NCBI GenBank assembly: GCA_022414725.1
Contig: CM039464.1
Span: 11,724,187-11,788,186 of the forward strand
Direction: 5' to 3'
DNA from: Microglena sp. YARC
Lineage: Eukaryota > Chlorophyta > Chlorophyceae > Chlamydomonadales > Chlamydomonadaceae
DNA length: 64,000 nt
Every line of letters starts with the position of its first letter. Positions within the stretch are counted from its first letter, which is position 1. A program made the position numbers and the translations under genes. This document shows positions 11,078 through 21,587 of the stretch, piece by piece. The notes under the pieces are model-generated. The model was given only the letters and a program-made list of their open reading frames with translations, was not told the origin of the DNA and searched no databases.

Positions 11078-13285
11078 TCACCATGGTTGCAGGTGGGGGT
11101 TGATGAGAATGATGTCATCTATCCTGCTGCTGTAGGATGTGTTGTCTGAATAAGTATGGGGACGTGGAGATGGTTGGATGTGAATTGAATATTTATTAAG
11201 ATGCTGGTAGTGAGGCTGGTCCTCCAGGTGATGGACTGTGTTGCTTCTATCAGTAAGGTAGTAAGCTGCATTCCAGTCTCCCCCTGCAAAATAGTGGTGA
11301 GAGGGGTTCTGGGATATGATGTAGTGGATGTGTTCATAGATGCGGGCTCTTTTGGCAGGATCATTGCAGGGCATGTAGACACCTAGGATGTGAGTGATGT
11401 TGTTAATAGTTTGATGAGTGAGGTGACCAGCTAAGTCAGTAGGGATTTCATGTTTAATTAGGTGTGCAGTAAGAGTCTTTTTGATAAGTGTGATGACTCC
11501 AGCTGAGCGGGTAACAATGTTGTCTGCCTTGGTAGCTTGCTTAATGGTTTTGCTGCTGTGATGAAAGTGGTAGTCAGAGAGGTCTTGTTTAATCATATTA
11601 ATTATGCCTGTATTGTTGGAGGTGAGTTTTGTTTCGGTGAGAATAGCAATGTCTGGCTCATTAGTTCGAATATGGTCATAGAGTGTTTCCCAGGATGAGA
11701 AAATGCCTCTGCAATTGGAGGTGATAATGTTAGTGAGATAGAGTGCAGTTTGCTGTTGTTGAACAGGATATGAAGTAGTATGAGTAATTTTAATTCTTTT
11801 CGTTGGAAGGTTTTTGGTGGTGAGTCTGGAAGGAGCAGGTTTCTTGGTAGGAGGTTCTGCCCCAAAAATTCTGCATTGGCGAAACTTAGTGAAGTCAGGA
11901 AGGACAACTTTGCTAGGTATAGGGAGAGGTGTGTTGTGCATCTGGTGTGTGCAGGGGTGTGAGCGTTTGGTAGTTAAATTAGTTTTCTTTGTAGGAGATG
12001 TTTTTTGTTTTGATCTGGGAGGTTCCTCATCGTCAGAGACTAAGTAAATAGTTTCTGTGGGGTCTTTTTGATTTAAAGAGGGGGAATCTATGGGATCTTC
12101 TTGATCTGATAGGGTGGAGTCTAGGAGATCAGAGAAAGTTAGATCTGAGGAGTTATCCTGATCTGGTAAGTTGTGATCTGTGAGTTCTGCAGGCCATGGG
12201 GAAGTTATGTGGTCCATACTGTGGGGAGAGTCAGGACGGTTGTGAGTGGGTGTGGTGTTACTAGTAGGGGAGATCATGTCGACAGTCTCCCTAGTAGGGT
12301 GGCCTGGTGTGTGGTTAATTTCTGGTTGAAAAGGGTGTGAAAGGAAGGAGGGTGATGCTTTGGTAAGAGTGTAGATGTGCCCTTGGAGTTTTATCCAATC
12401 TTGTGAGTGGAGAAGACTAGGGCCGTTGTGTTCAGAGTTCATGTCCCACCACTTACCATTAATTTGCTTAATGGTTGTAGCATGTCCATATCCACAGTTG
12501 TAGTGGAGGATAAACCTTGTGCAGCTGGGAGGAAGCCGAGATAAAATTTGCTGTTTAGTGCTGCCAGGCATAACTCCTGCAGAATAGTTCTCAGATGTGT
12601 CTTCAGTTGTTGGTGTAGTAGGGGGAGGATGGGATGGAGTATATGTTTGTGAGTTCCTGTGGCCAGTGAGAGAGCCTAAGTGAGATTTCCTGTTAGCCAG
12701 GTAATAGTTGACTAAAGGGATTGTGTAGTTACCGGTAAGTTTGTTGAAGTAGCAACGTTCTAGATCCCACTCATGTTGAGTGTAGTTAGTGACGTGTGTG
12801 TTGAGGTTTATGGAGAACTGTAGGACCTCTTTGTAGTCCAGGGCCTTGTATCCGAGGTAGGCGTTAATAGAATGAACTTGACAGTGACAGTCTATTTGGG
12901 GTTCCCAGTAGCTAGAGCTGTTTACAGGAGTGGAACGAAGTCTGGAAGGAGGTCTACCTCCCCTAGGAGCTGTATCCCAGGTAGGATGAGTCAAGGTTCT
13001 AATGTCCTGAGTACAGGATTTCCTATTAGGTTCACAGCTAGAATTCTGCTTTGCAGAGTGTTTCAGAAGAAGGAAGCTGTTCACGATTGACTTATCAATA
13101 GTGGGTGTACTCTGTACTGATGTCAATAGCTTGGTACACCCTATGATCCAACAAGTAGCCATAAGGAGAGGGACAATCAGAAGAGTGCTAAAGAAGTCTA
13201 TGACTAAGAAGCAGGGGATCATAATGGGTGCACATAAAATCCCTATGGCTTCTTCCAGACAGTCTTCTTGGTCACCTCCTTCCAC
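11078..13285 (-). CDS. LINE ORF2 N-terminal part: cysteine protease-like domain plus APE endonuclease
   Basis: The open frame is 735 codons, numbered here from a GTG at 13285; the first ATG is codon 22 (13222). Residues 22-54 are strongly hydrophobic, like a signal anchor. Residues 131-145 read IDCHCQVHSINAYLG and residues 266-289 contain YGHATTIKQINGKWWDMN followed by GP. A Cys-then-HxxN box and a later His with a WW/Y-D/N box are the pattern of papain-fold proteases of the Josephin/Ulp1/OTU type, so C133 or C135, H268 and D281 are candidate catalytic residues. Residues 340-510 are a Ser/Pro/Lys-rich linker. Residues 517-735 are an APE endonuclease with SNCRG, ILTETK (E551), GGDWNA (D670) and SRIDDI (D723). 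The frame stops before the final catalytic His block, which appears to continue in another frame below 11078. It is open without internal stops, unlike the RT downstream. Confidence 0.7.
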   Translation of the reverse strand: MEGGDQEDCLEEAIGILCAPIMIPCFLVIDFFSTLLIVPLLMATCWIIGCTKLLTSVQSTPTIDKSIVNSFLLLKHSAKQNSSCEPNRKSCTQDIRTLTHPTWDTAPRGGRPPSRLRSTPVNSSSYWEPQIDCHCQVHSINAYLGYKALDYKEVLQFSINLNTHVTNYTQHEWDLERCYFNKLTGNYTIPLVNYYLANRKSHLGSLTGHRNSQTYTPSHPPPTTPTTEDTSENYSAGVMPGSTKQQILSRLPPSCTRFILHYNCGYGHATTIKQINGKWWDMNSEHNGPSLLHSQDWIKLQGHIYTLTKASPSFLSHPFQPEINHTPGHPTRETVDMISPTSNTTPTHNRPDSPHSMDHITSPWPAELTDHNLPDQDNSSDLTFSDLLDSTLSDQEDPIDSPSLNQKDPTETIYLVSDDEEPPRSKQKTSPTKKTNLTTKRSHPCTHQMHNTPLPIPSKVVLPDFTKFRQCRIFGAEPPTKKPAPSRLTTKNLPTKRIKITHTTSYPVQQQQTALYLTNIITSNCRGIFSSWETLYDHIRTNEPDIAILTETKLTSNNTGIINMIKQDLSDYHFHHSSKTIKQATKADNIVTRSAGVITLIKKTLTAHLIKHEIPTDLAGHLTHQTINNITHILGVYMPCNDPAKRARIYEHIHYIISQNPSHHYFAGGDWNAAYYLTDRSNTVHHLEDQPHYQHLNKYSIHIQPSPRPHTYSDNTSYSSRIDDIILINPHLQPW

Positions 13286-14751
13286 TGGTTGGTGGGAGCT
13301 GACTGTCTCCTGGGCTGGCTGGGTCCAGCTGCTGGGGCAGGGGCGGCTGCCTGTGGAATTAAAAGTATAGTTATGTAGCTGCTGGCTGTCAAAACGGAAC
13401 TGCAGGGAGAGAAATTGTTAGAGTGGTTTACCTGAAGGGGGGTATAGGTCTGGAGCAGTTCCATCCAGGTGGTAGGTCCTGCCGGGGTAGGAGCAAGTCC
13501 AATCCCTGGGTGGAGAGCAAGGTCAAGCTCAGCGTTAGCCGTGGGCCATGGGGCAGGCAACCCATAGGGCTTGGCTTTGGCCAGGGAGGCGAGGGCATGG
13601 AAGAACATAGTCACGTTCTGCCCATAGGAGTCGATGTTGAGGCGGCTCTGAATCTCCTTCCAGCTGGCCTGGTCAGCACCAAAAATGGTAGGGTCAAGGG
13701 GGACAACCTTGCCAGTGCTGTCATGGCCGATCTCCCTTGTAATGAGGTAGCCTGCCAGGGCTACCCAGTCTGGGAGGTTGTCCTTCTTGGTAGGGTCCAG
13801 GTCAGGCATGAAGCCAGGACGGAAGTAAAACTGGATGCCGTTGACTTTGACTTGTCCTTTGCAGCAGATGAATGCTGTGAGGACGTGCAATCTGCTGGAC
13901 TGGATGATGCGGATACCCCTCTTGATAGCCAATTGGACTTCATAGTTCGATAGCAGTCTCAGCAGGGGGATGAGCTCCCTGGTGTACAGAGAGTGCTCTG
14001 GGTCAGTAGCCTGGTCCCTGGTTTCAGCATTCCAATAGGAGAGGGAGAAGTGGTCGAGGCTGTCAACCGAAGAGTCACAGCACTGCTTGTCGTTCATGAG
14101 GTCAACGGTTGTCTTGCACAGCCGATTCACCTCTTCAGTGAAGTCCGTCATGGATCTGAGGGCAGTGTTGGCCTCAGTCTTCAGAATCAGGGAAGAGTTG
14201 CAGATATCTGGAGGAATCTTGGAGTGGGTGAAATATGCAGAAAAGTGCATGTTGGTGATGTAGAGGGGGAGCAAGGATTCAAAGTGTTCCTTATCCTCTT
14301 GAGTTGCAAAGTGCAACTCTTCAGTGACCCTGCCGTCTCTCCCATTCCTCAAGTATCTGAAGTTGAGTAGCCTGAGGGCCGACACTTGGTCATCACGTTC
14401 CTCAAACTCTGCAGCCATGCGCAGGATGTTCTCCAACTTGGGAAACCATGCTGGCTTCTCAGGCTGGGACCTCCAGTTGGTGGTGAGGTAGTGACCCTGC
14501 TGCTCCATGATCCAGGCAACTGAAGGGAAGTTAGTTTCTTCAGGGAAGGGGTGGTGCGGGAGTAGCCGGGGGTCCATGTGAGGCTCAGTCCTCTGCCTTT
14601 TAGAGCCATCTGACTGGTCTTCATGGTCAGTCATAGTGTAGTCGCTGCCTTCTGCTGCGGGATTGGGGAAGACGTAGGGGATCTCCCTCAAGGTTGAGTT
14701 AGCAGTATCCAGCCCGTCCTGGGCACTGGATCTCCCTGTTTGGCTGCTGCC
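13243..14751 (-). CDS. LINE ORF1, C-terminal part (unknown fold)
   Basis: About 500 codons are open from the solo LTR edge to a TAG at 13243. The displayed start inside the LTR (14752-14799) is an artefact. Removing the LTR and one target copy joins this frame in phase to the segment at 15091-16634. I do not recognise the fold. It has an acidic/basic N-terminal patch (SDGSKRQRTEPH), helical middle stretches and an Ala/Pro-rich end. Around 13353-13434 is an intron-like stretch (CAG|GTAAAC to CACAG) that also stays open. ORF2 lies in the -1 frame and its first ATG is about 20 nt beyond the stop. Position suggests a Gag-like or nucleoprotein role, which is inference only. Confidence 0.55.
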   Translation of the reverse strand, partial: GSSQTGRSSAQDGLDTANSTLREIPYVFPNPAAEGSDYTMTDHEDQSDGSKRQRTEPHMDPRLLPHHPFPEETNFPSVAWIMEQQGHYLTTNWRSQPEKPAWFPKLENILRMAAEFEERDDQVSALRLLNFRYLRNGRDGRVTEELHFATQEDKEHFESLLPLYITNMHFSAYFTHSKIPPDICNSSLILKTEANTALRSMTDFTEEVNRLCKTTVDLMNDKQCCDSSVDSLDHFSLSYWNAETRDQATDPEHSLYTRELIPLLRLLSNYEVQLAIKRGIRIIQSSRLHVLTAFICCKGQVKVNGIQFYFRPGFMPDLDPTKKDNLPDWVALAGYLITREIGHDSTGKVVPLDPTIFGADQASWKEIQSRLNIDSYGQNVTMFFHALASLAKAKPYGLPAPWPTANAELDLALHPGIGLAPTPAGPTTWMELLQTYTPLQVNHSNNFSPCSSVLTASSYITILLIPQAAAPAPAAGPSQPRRQSAPTNQWKEVTKKTVWKKP

Positions 14752-15090
14752 TATCAGCTTGGATAACACTCCGGAGAGTGGACTTTGTGTGTGCAGCACG
14801 CCAATCTATAAATGCGGAGACGAGAATTATATTACAAAAGACTGGGGAACCATAAAGGGACACCAGCGGAGGAAAGGGGCGGTAGCCTGGAACCTGATCA
14901 GGGTACAGGCTAGACAGCGCGTGTCAGAAGAACCGATGACACAGTCAACAGGAAGTCGTCACAGTGTCATGAAGAATGACACAGTCTACGGGAAGCTGAC
15001 ATAGGACTGTCAGGACCGATAGTTCTAAGGGAGTACATAAGGAGTCACCAAGACATAAAACAAGCGAGAGCACCGCTATTCATGCTGATA
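14752..15090 (-). repeat. Solo LTR of a copia family related to the element at 17160-24099
   Basis: This 339-bp sequence begins TATCAGCTT and ends CATGCTGATA. It is flanked on both sides by CTGCC (14747-14751 and 15091-15095), a 5-bp target duplication. It aligns along its length with the 324-bp LTRs of the complete element but is clearly diverged. Shared blocks include CACTCCGG-AGAGTGGAC, CCAATCTATA, CCGATAGTTCTAAGGGAG and GAGAGCACCGCTAT. No internal copia sequence adjoins it, so it is a solo LTR left by recombination. It lies inside ORF1 of the large LINE. Confidence 0.9.
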
Positions 15091-16634
15091 CTGCCAGAGG
15101 GGTTAGCTGAACAGGTCCTGGTACCCCCGATGGTGGACAGGATGGTTGGTCCAACCAGCATGGAGATAGCACATTGCCGGTTGTGCCAGTTGATCTTAGC
15201 TGAGGGATCTGAGGGGTAGGGAAGGTGGAGGAGAGATTCCTCCACAATGCTGAAGTGCGTTTTGCAGTTCAAGATGTGTTGGTTGGTTACCCGAGGAGTG
15301 GTGACCCTGGGAACCCCCTTCTCCAGCTTGTTGGCTGTGGAGAGGACCGCAAAGTTGTTAAAGTCCTCTATAATAGCCAGGCCAGCCAGGGAAAGCATGT
15401 CGTTGTTAGCAAACAGCTTGATTGACCATACTGGTGGCTTTCCAGGCATGGAGGTGTTCGTAACTTGGTCCACAGATACTCCACTTTTGAAAAGACCGTC
15501 CTGGGGTCTTTTCGCGATGATATCGCGTATGGTCCGGACCACCGCAGCTGCGTCCGTGCACGGGTGTGCGCCGACAGGAAAGGTCAGAGATTGTGGCGTA
15601 GAAAGGGGACCCTCAGCAAGGATGCTAGGGTCGCGTCCATAGATACCACTGAGAGTTAGCTCGTAAAACTCCTCATTGTCGGTGGTGTTGTGCACCGGGA
15701 GGATTTTGTATGTGGAGAGCGTGTCAGCGAAGGGATCAAGATGCTGGAAGGTTGACTCTCCAAGGGGGGACGGAGGTTGAGGGTTGGACTTGAGTCTCTC
15801 AGAGATCAACTAGATGTCCCTTGCTTTGCGGATGTATTTAGGACGGTAGGGAGGAGTGGGCATCGGCCTCCCTTCGCTGTTGTAGATCTCTTCACCCTTG
15901 GAACGGATGATGAAGGGATAGGCGATCAGGGCTGCAGGGGAGTACGAGTTTTCGTTAGTTTTGCAGAAGATGGGAGAAGAGTTGTAGGACACAGTTGTCC
16001 AAGGTTGATTGTAAAGTTGGTTGTGAGCATAAGGACTTGCAGCTTCGTTATTGGTTAATTTTGTCGGGAAGGACAATGCCGTGAGGGGCACATCGGGACT
16101 TGCACCCACGCCATGGGAGGCTGTGTTAATCGTCAGAGACGATAATGCCACGAGGGGCACATCGGGACTTGCACCCACGCCATGGGAGGCTGTATTAATC
16201 GTCAGAGACGACAATGCCACGAGGGGCATATCGGGACTTGCACCCACGCCGCGAGGGGCGGTATTAGTAGCTGTGGGAGGCTTAGGGAGTATGGTGTTTC
16301 GAAGATGGCCAATGGGTGTATTGTTGAGATGTTTGCAGTTTGTAAGGTAGTGCGGTGTGGTAGTCAGGGGAACGAGGTATGCGGCGGTGTGGTGGGAAGG
16401 TGGGGAAGCAAGGCGGGATTGAGCAGCTTGTTTCTCGCGGCGGTTCGATTTCCTATCGATCTTACCTTGTTGCACCCTGTTTTGTTGAGCTCCCATTGAA
16501 TACATGCTGGTGGCTGGGTAGGTGTTAGGTGCGAAGAAAGATAAAGGAGTGCGGAGATAGGCTGTTGAAGCGGCGGCTAAATTCAGGCAGTTGACGAGAA
16601 GAAGGGCAATGACAAGGTGAATGGCAGAGTTCAT
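15091..16634 (-). CDS. LINE ORF1, N-terminal part with signal-peptide-like start and in-frame TAG
   Basis: The ATG at 16634 opens a sequence starting MNSAIHLVIALLLVNC, followed by LNLAAASTA, a textbook signal peptide with a hydrophobic core and an AAASTA cleavage-like site. Three near-identical 23-residue repeats follow (core GVGASPD-PL-ALS, about 16062-16265). The frame meets a single TAG at 15810-15812 and then continues open for about 240 codons to the solo LTR, and beyond it into the segment ending at 13243. The frame is also open upstream of the ATG to the copia junction, with a Lys/Pro/Ser-rich sequence. I do not recognise a domain. Secretory-type signals are unusual for LINE ORF1 proteins; the hydrophobic stretch could equally be a membrane anchor. 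The TAG may be a decay mutation or a readthrough site. Confidence 0.5.
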
Positions 16635-17154
16635 GGTAGGAGGATTTCGTCTGTCTTGCTTGTTCCGGATATTTTTTGATTGAGTAGGGTTGGGATGATT
16701 TTTAGGTTTAGCAGAACTTGGTTCAGAATGAGTCCTAGGTAGATTCTTGGAGCTTTTGCTCTCTACCCGGAAGCTGCCTGTAGGATCTTGTTGTCCAGGT
16801 TGTCCATTGAAAGGTGAGGATATTTTAATTTTGGGGTGATCTGTCACTTTCGCAGATTTGGTATTGAGTTTGTGGACAGGGTTCCAAGCACTGGCGTTGG
16901 GGGCTTCGCATTCCCCTACCTCCCTCCTGCGGGCAATCTGCGCTTGGACTTCTCCAAAGTGCTTCTTGCCCGGAATCGGGATGCTTGGTCGCAGGCAGTT
17001 GTTATTGATCATTGGGGAGGAGAGGGGGGTTAGAGAATTCGGCAAATCTGGTTTGAGTGGACATCTCAAATCAGGAAAGTGCGCGAATTGATGATCATTG
17101 CAAAGCCTAGCGTCGTCGCATCCCGATTCCAGTCTCCGCTTATGCGGAGGAGAA

Positions 17155-17159
17155 GTAGC
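17155..17159. repeat. Target-site duplication GTAGC, left copy
   Basis: GTAGC directly abuts the LTR starting TATCAG. The same five bases follow the other LTR at 24100-24104. Five bp is the usual duplication size for copia integrases. Confidence 0.9.
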
Positions 17160-17483
17160 TATCAGCTTGAAATCACTCCGGTAGAGTGGACAGTAGATTA
17201 AAGCAGCGGAACAGACGCACCAATCTATACACGGAGACAAGGATAACGTTACAGACACAGGAGACCCATAAAGGGGCACCTGTGGTGAAAGGAGGCGGTA
17301 GACAGGAACCTAACAGGGTACAGATCAGACCGGAGACGTAGGTGACAGGAAGCTGCCACTGAGTCATCTCAAGATGACTCAGTCCCTCGGGAAGCTGGCT
17401 CAGGAGAGCCGATAGTTCTAAGGGAGTACATAAGTAGTCACCAAGTCATAAAACGCGTGAGAGCACCGCTATACATGCTGATA
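17160..17483 (-). repeat. 3' LTR of copia element
   Basis: The terminal inverted bases are TATCAGC and GCTGATA, not TG...CA. On the minus strand it is preceded by a purine-rich GGTGGAG (17484-17490), a plausible polypurine tract. A second copy of the surrounding CATAGGTGGAGTA block lies about 35 bp further upstream. Confidence 0.9.
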
Positions 17484-17875
17484 CTCCACCTATGACACAG
17501 GTGACATACAATAGTACTACTCCACCTATGGCACTGGTGACATAGAACTATATGTAACAAATTAAAAAAAAAAAAAATCAAAGAACTCCGGAAAAAAAAA
17601 TCGAGAGAAACTTCAAATGAAACCCGAAGGGTGTAAGGGAAGGTATGAAGCAAGGCAAAGAACCAAAATTTGCCAAGTGGATATAAGAGGACAACTAAAT
17701 ATCAAAGTCGGGTAACAACGGTATAGAAAACCCGATCCGGGAATAGGAACCTAATGCCAATCAATGATAACTTAAAGAAACTCTAAATGTAACCAAAGAA
17801 ACCCTAAAATGTAACCAAAAATTCCAGAATACATGTAACAAAAATTCTAGAATACATGTAACCAAAAAAATTGGT

Positions 17876-19094
17876 TTAAGGAGAAGCAGTCATTCCAAAC
17901 ATGCGAATGAAACGCCAGAACACCATAGGATCAAGGGGCTTGGTGAAGGGGTCAGCACAGTTGTCCTTAGTGTTAACATAGGCAACATCCACCTGGCCAT
18001 CCTCCACCAGCTCCTGGATATAGTGATGGATGACATCAATGTGCTTGTTGCGAGGGAGCAGCTGACAGTCATTGGCCCAGCTCAAGGACCCCAAGTTGTC
18101 ACCCTGAATGGTGACCAGGTCACAAGGCAGCCCTAGATCAATTCTCAACTTTTTCGACCATTGCACCTCCCTGGCAGTCTGAGACAGGGCCTGATACTCA
18201 GCCTCACTGGAGCTAACAGCAACAGTGGGTTGCCTTTTGCTCATCCAGTCCCCAAGGCAGCCTCCAGCGAGCACAGCATAGCCAGTCTGAGATCTCCTGT
18301 CAGACCCATCATCAGCAAAGGATGAGTCACTAAAGACAGTAAAAGAGAAACCAGGGCTGTGAGTGTAAGTGAGGCCCAGATGGGAATGTTCTCTCAAATA
18401 CAAAAGCAAGCGCTTGGCTGCAGCCCACAGGGGGGCAGTGGGGTGAGCAGAAAACCTGGACAGGTAGCTAACAGCAAAAGAAATATCAGGCCTTGTGCAG
18501 GTAGCCAGGTACAGCAAAGCCCCCACAAGAGAGAGGTACTGGCTATTAGAGGCCAGAGGTTCTCCAGGAGGATCAGTGACAGTGCACTTGGCCATGGGAA
18601 CTGAAAACTTGGGTTTGGTAGCAGCAGTGAGACCAAACTGCTCCACCAGCTCAACAATGTAGGAGTGCTGGGAGAGGTTGATCTTAACACACCTGCCGTC
18701 AGAATCAAGTGTACAAGTCATGTCCAATGAAAGGAACTGGACAGGTACACCCATTTCCTTGACTTCCCACCCAGCTGCTTCCATAGCCTCGATCAGCAAG
18801 GCATACCTATGCAGCTCACTAAAAGCACAGATGAAGTCATCCACATAGGTCAGGACATAGCTCCACCCACCAGTAGAATCCCTCCTGAAATACAGAGCAG
18901 GTTCAGCTTTGCACATGGTAAAACCGTGGGCAACCAAAACCTGCTTTACATCTTTGCTCCAAGCCCTGGGTGCCTGCTTCAAACCATAAAGAGATTTAAT
19001 CAGCTTGCACACAAGGGGAACATTGTCAGGACCAAGTTCATGAAAGCCCTCAGGCTGGTAACAGAACAGGTCCAGACCAGGTTCCAGCTTGGCA
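17876..19094 (-). CDS. Copia pol, C-terminal part: reverse transcriptase and RNase H
   Basis: The open frame begins in RT with KLIKSLYGLKQAPRAW, the standard copia RT block, and contains the catalytic box YVDD. RNase H follows with FSDSSFADD, SSSEAEYQAL and the ending NKHID...DPFTKPL, after which it stops at 17876. This frame is offset by one base from the upstream pol frame: at 19094-19098 an extra A in a TTGAAATGC context breaks LDIKTAFL from its continuation. Everything downstream is open, so a single indel separates this copy from a complete pol. The indel could be a real mutation or a sequencing error. Confidence 0.9.
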
Positions 19095-21587
19095 TTTCAA
19101 GAATGCAGTCTTGATGTCCAGCTGCCTCACAAACATCTTCCTATGAGTGATGGCAGCAAGGAGCACACGAAGACCTGCTTTAGAGGAGATGGGGGCATAT
19201 ACATCATGGTAGTCCAGCCCAGGACGTTGCAGAAAACCACGAACTACAAAACGAGCTTTAAAACGCAAAGAACCATCAGCCCCATGTTTCTTGACAAATA
19301 ACCATCTGCCAGATAGAATCCTCTGCCTAGGAGGCTGTGGAGTGAGGATCCAAGTGCCATGAGCATGGAGGGAGGCCATCTCATCCTTCATAGCCTGCAG
19401 CCAGAGATCTCTGTCAGGGTTGGTAGGTAACATTGCAGCTTTATAAGAGAGTTCAGTAGAGGTAGAAATAAAAGCCCCCACGTACAAGCAGTGTACTTGT
19501 ACATGGGCAGCGGGGATATCAGCAGTATCAGCAGTAACCGGTAATAAAGCCCCCAGCGCAGCACTCATGCGTGGTTGAACAAGGCCGGCCTCCTTTGCCT
19601 CTAAATCGTCGAAGCCTGGGTACACTGGAACACCCCAGCCATACGCAGTATCTGACCCGGACCAGTGTTCGAGGTCATCACTCACATCATCTGTGACGGC
19701 CACATCGTCGCAATGCCTGGTCCGGTATAAACCACCAGGTATAGCAGGGGGTGAAGTGATCAACAACTCCCGCGAGCTATCCGAATAGGTGGACGGGGGG
19801 TGGCGACTAGTGGGCAGTGGACCTGTACTAGGTTCCACTATGACCCGAGGCTGTCCTAATCCTACGACTTCACCGACGAAACGTGGCGCAGAGGAAGGCC
19901 CGGCGACCCCCTGAGATTCGAATAAATTAGAGCTTGAAGGAACATCAGACTCCCCCTGGCCCAATGCCGCCGCACGCGATACAGCACCATCATTACCTGG
20001 CCTGGGACGCATCGTCATCCCATGACCAGTAAAGCGGTCAACAATCGGGGTTGGTAAAGGGCCCAGGACATTGTCAGTAGTATCAAGCCCTTTACCGATG
20101 ATAGCGGCAGGGGTGCGAGAAAAATACTGAGATCCATCATAGGGAAAGAGCCCAGGGATACGGTTATAGCTAAACTGTTCATAGAAGAGCACATCACGAC
20201 TCTCTACCACCTGGCGCAACTTCGGAACCCAAACAAAATAACCCTTACTCACCAGAGAATACCCAACCAGTCTACCAGATAACGCCCTTTCGTCAAGCTT
20301 ATTGCGCTTCTTCCCATTCACTAAGGTAACATAGCATGGGCACCCGAACACGCGCAATAACGATACATCAGGTAGAACCCCAAAGAACAACTCATAAGGA
20401 GTCTTGTCACCCTGATTAGGCAGCCGGTTGCGTAGGTAACACGCGGCGAGGAAGGCATCGGGCCAGAAGGACTTAGTGAGCTTAGACTCCAAGTGAATGC
20501 TCCTAGCTACGTTCTGAAGGACCCCATTGTACCGTTCCACAGTCGCATTCTGCTGAGCAGTGTAAGCCATGGACAATTCATGCACAGCAACAACCGATTC
20601 TAACCAATCCTCGAACCACTTCACTATAAATTCCTTAGCCCTGTCAGACCTAAGACACTTGAAAACAAATCCATGCAGCTGAGTCATCCATCTGAGGATG
20701 GTAGTTTGAACTGCTAAGGGAGCTTCATCCCTGGTTCTCAAGCACAAGACCTCAGCATAGCCAGAGTATTGGTCAGTGAGACACAGAACATAAAACTCCC
20801 CACGCAAGCCCCTAATATTAAATGGCCCCATGATGTCCAAGTGAAGGCGTTGTAATGGGGCACGGATCCTAGTTTTGCTTTCTTTAGGAAAAGGGATACG
20901 TTTTCCCTTTGCCTTCTGACAAGCATCACATGGGATCTTAGACAGTCTTTGCACCTGTTGGAGAGTGAGGGGTAAGTTCTGAACCAAACCCTTCCTTACA
21001 AGGTTGTGCATGGCATCATAGCCAGGGTGACCCAGCCGCCTATGCCACAACCATTCAGGAGTGGTAGGGATCACAACTCCACCATCCTCATCAACATCAA
21101 GAGCAAAAGCTGGATAATCTTCAGCACCATACAAACGGCCACGAGGGGTGTGACAAGGCCTACATGCAAACTTGTACACACCATCACTGGAGGCAGGGAA
21201 AGACCACAGAACAGAAGAGCCCTGTGTGGCAGTACAACTAATACTATCAAAAGAAATCTTGCAGTTGTGAGCATGGGCAACAGCATTTACTGACATGAGG
21301 TTCACCGGACAGTGTGGGATGTAGAGAACATTGGTTAAAGTGATTGGTGTTGGTAACCAATCACTACCTAACACAATAGAACCCTGACCCACAGACCGTT
21401 GAACCACACCATCACCAAATTTAACTGCTGGCCCAGTCTCAGAAGCATGAAACACAGTGAACAAAGACATATCACCTGTGATTGACATCCCAGCTCCAGA
21501 ATCAACATGCCAGACACCCTCAGACAGGCTCGGGCTGCAGACATTTGAAAATTTCGCAGTGCAAGAGAAAAGGACAGAGCGTACCTC
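19095..21587 (-). CDS. Copia pol, N-terminal part: protease, integrase, start of RT
   Basis: The frame opens directly after the gag TAG. The protease motif DSGAG lies at about 21490-21505 (WHVDSGAGMSITGD). Numbered from the Met at 21488, the integrase zinc-binding residues are H149, H154, C187 and C190 (WHRRLGHPG ... CDACQ). The catalytic core is D218 (HLDIMGPF), D282 (LRSDRAKEF, where copia relatives usually have a DNGGEF-type block) and E318 (NATVERYNG). A long Ser/Pro-rich linker leads to RT, which starts with WLFVKKHGADG and reaches VRQLDIKTAFL before the frameshift at about 19096. The enzymes would process Gag-Pol, integrate cDNA and start reverse transcription. Confidence 0.92.

Larger units (their letters stand above)
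7124..17159 (-). mobile_element. Dualen/RandI-like LINE, large copy, 3' end in gap
   Basis: In minus-strand order the element holds ORF1 (16634 to 13243, interrupted by a solo LTR), then ORF2 with a cysteine protease-like domain, an AP-type endonuclease, a linker, a decayed reverse transcriptase, and a region matching the second LINE copy at 31.9-33.2 kb. The RNase H and restriction-like endonuclease seen in that second copy would fall in the gap. Dual endonucleases in one non-LTR element is the hallmark of Dualen/RandI. Excluding the solo LTR, about 9.2 kb is visible from the ORF1 ATG, and a complete element would exceed 12 kb. The 5' end is not defined, since the copia element starts at 17160 and the sequence resuming at 24105 shows nothing recognisable. 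The 5' half is far better preserved than the 3' half. Confidence 0.75.

Noticed and set aside
13423..14370. Plus-strand frames of 125-176 codons
   Set aside because: They are antisense shadows of LINE ORF1 with no recognisable motif.
14752..17483. A short non-autonomous LTR element between the LTRs at 14752 and 17160
   Set aside because: The two LTRs differ in length and sequence, and each has its own target duplication (CTGCC and GTAGC). The left is solo and the right belongs to the full element.
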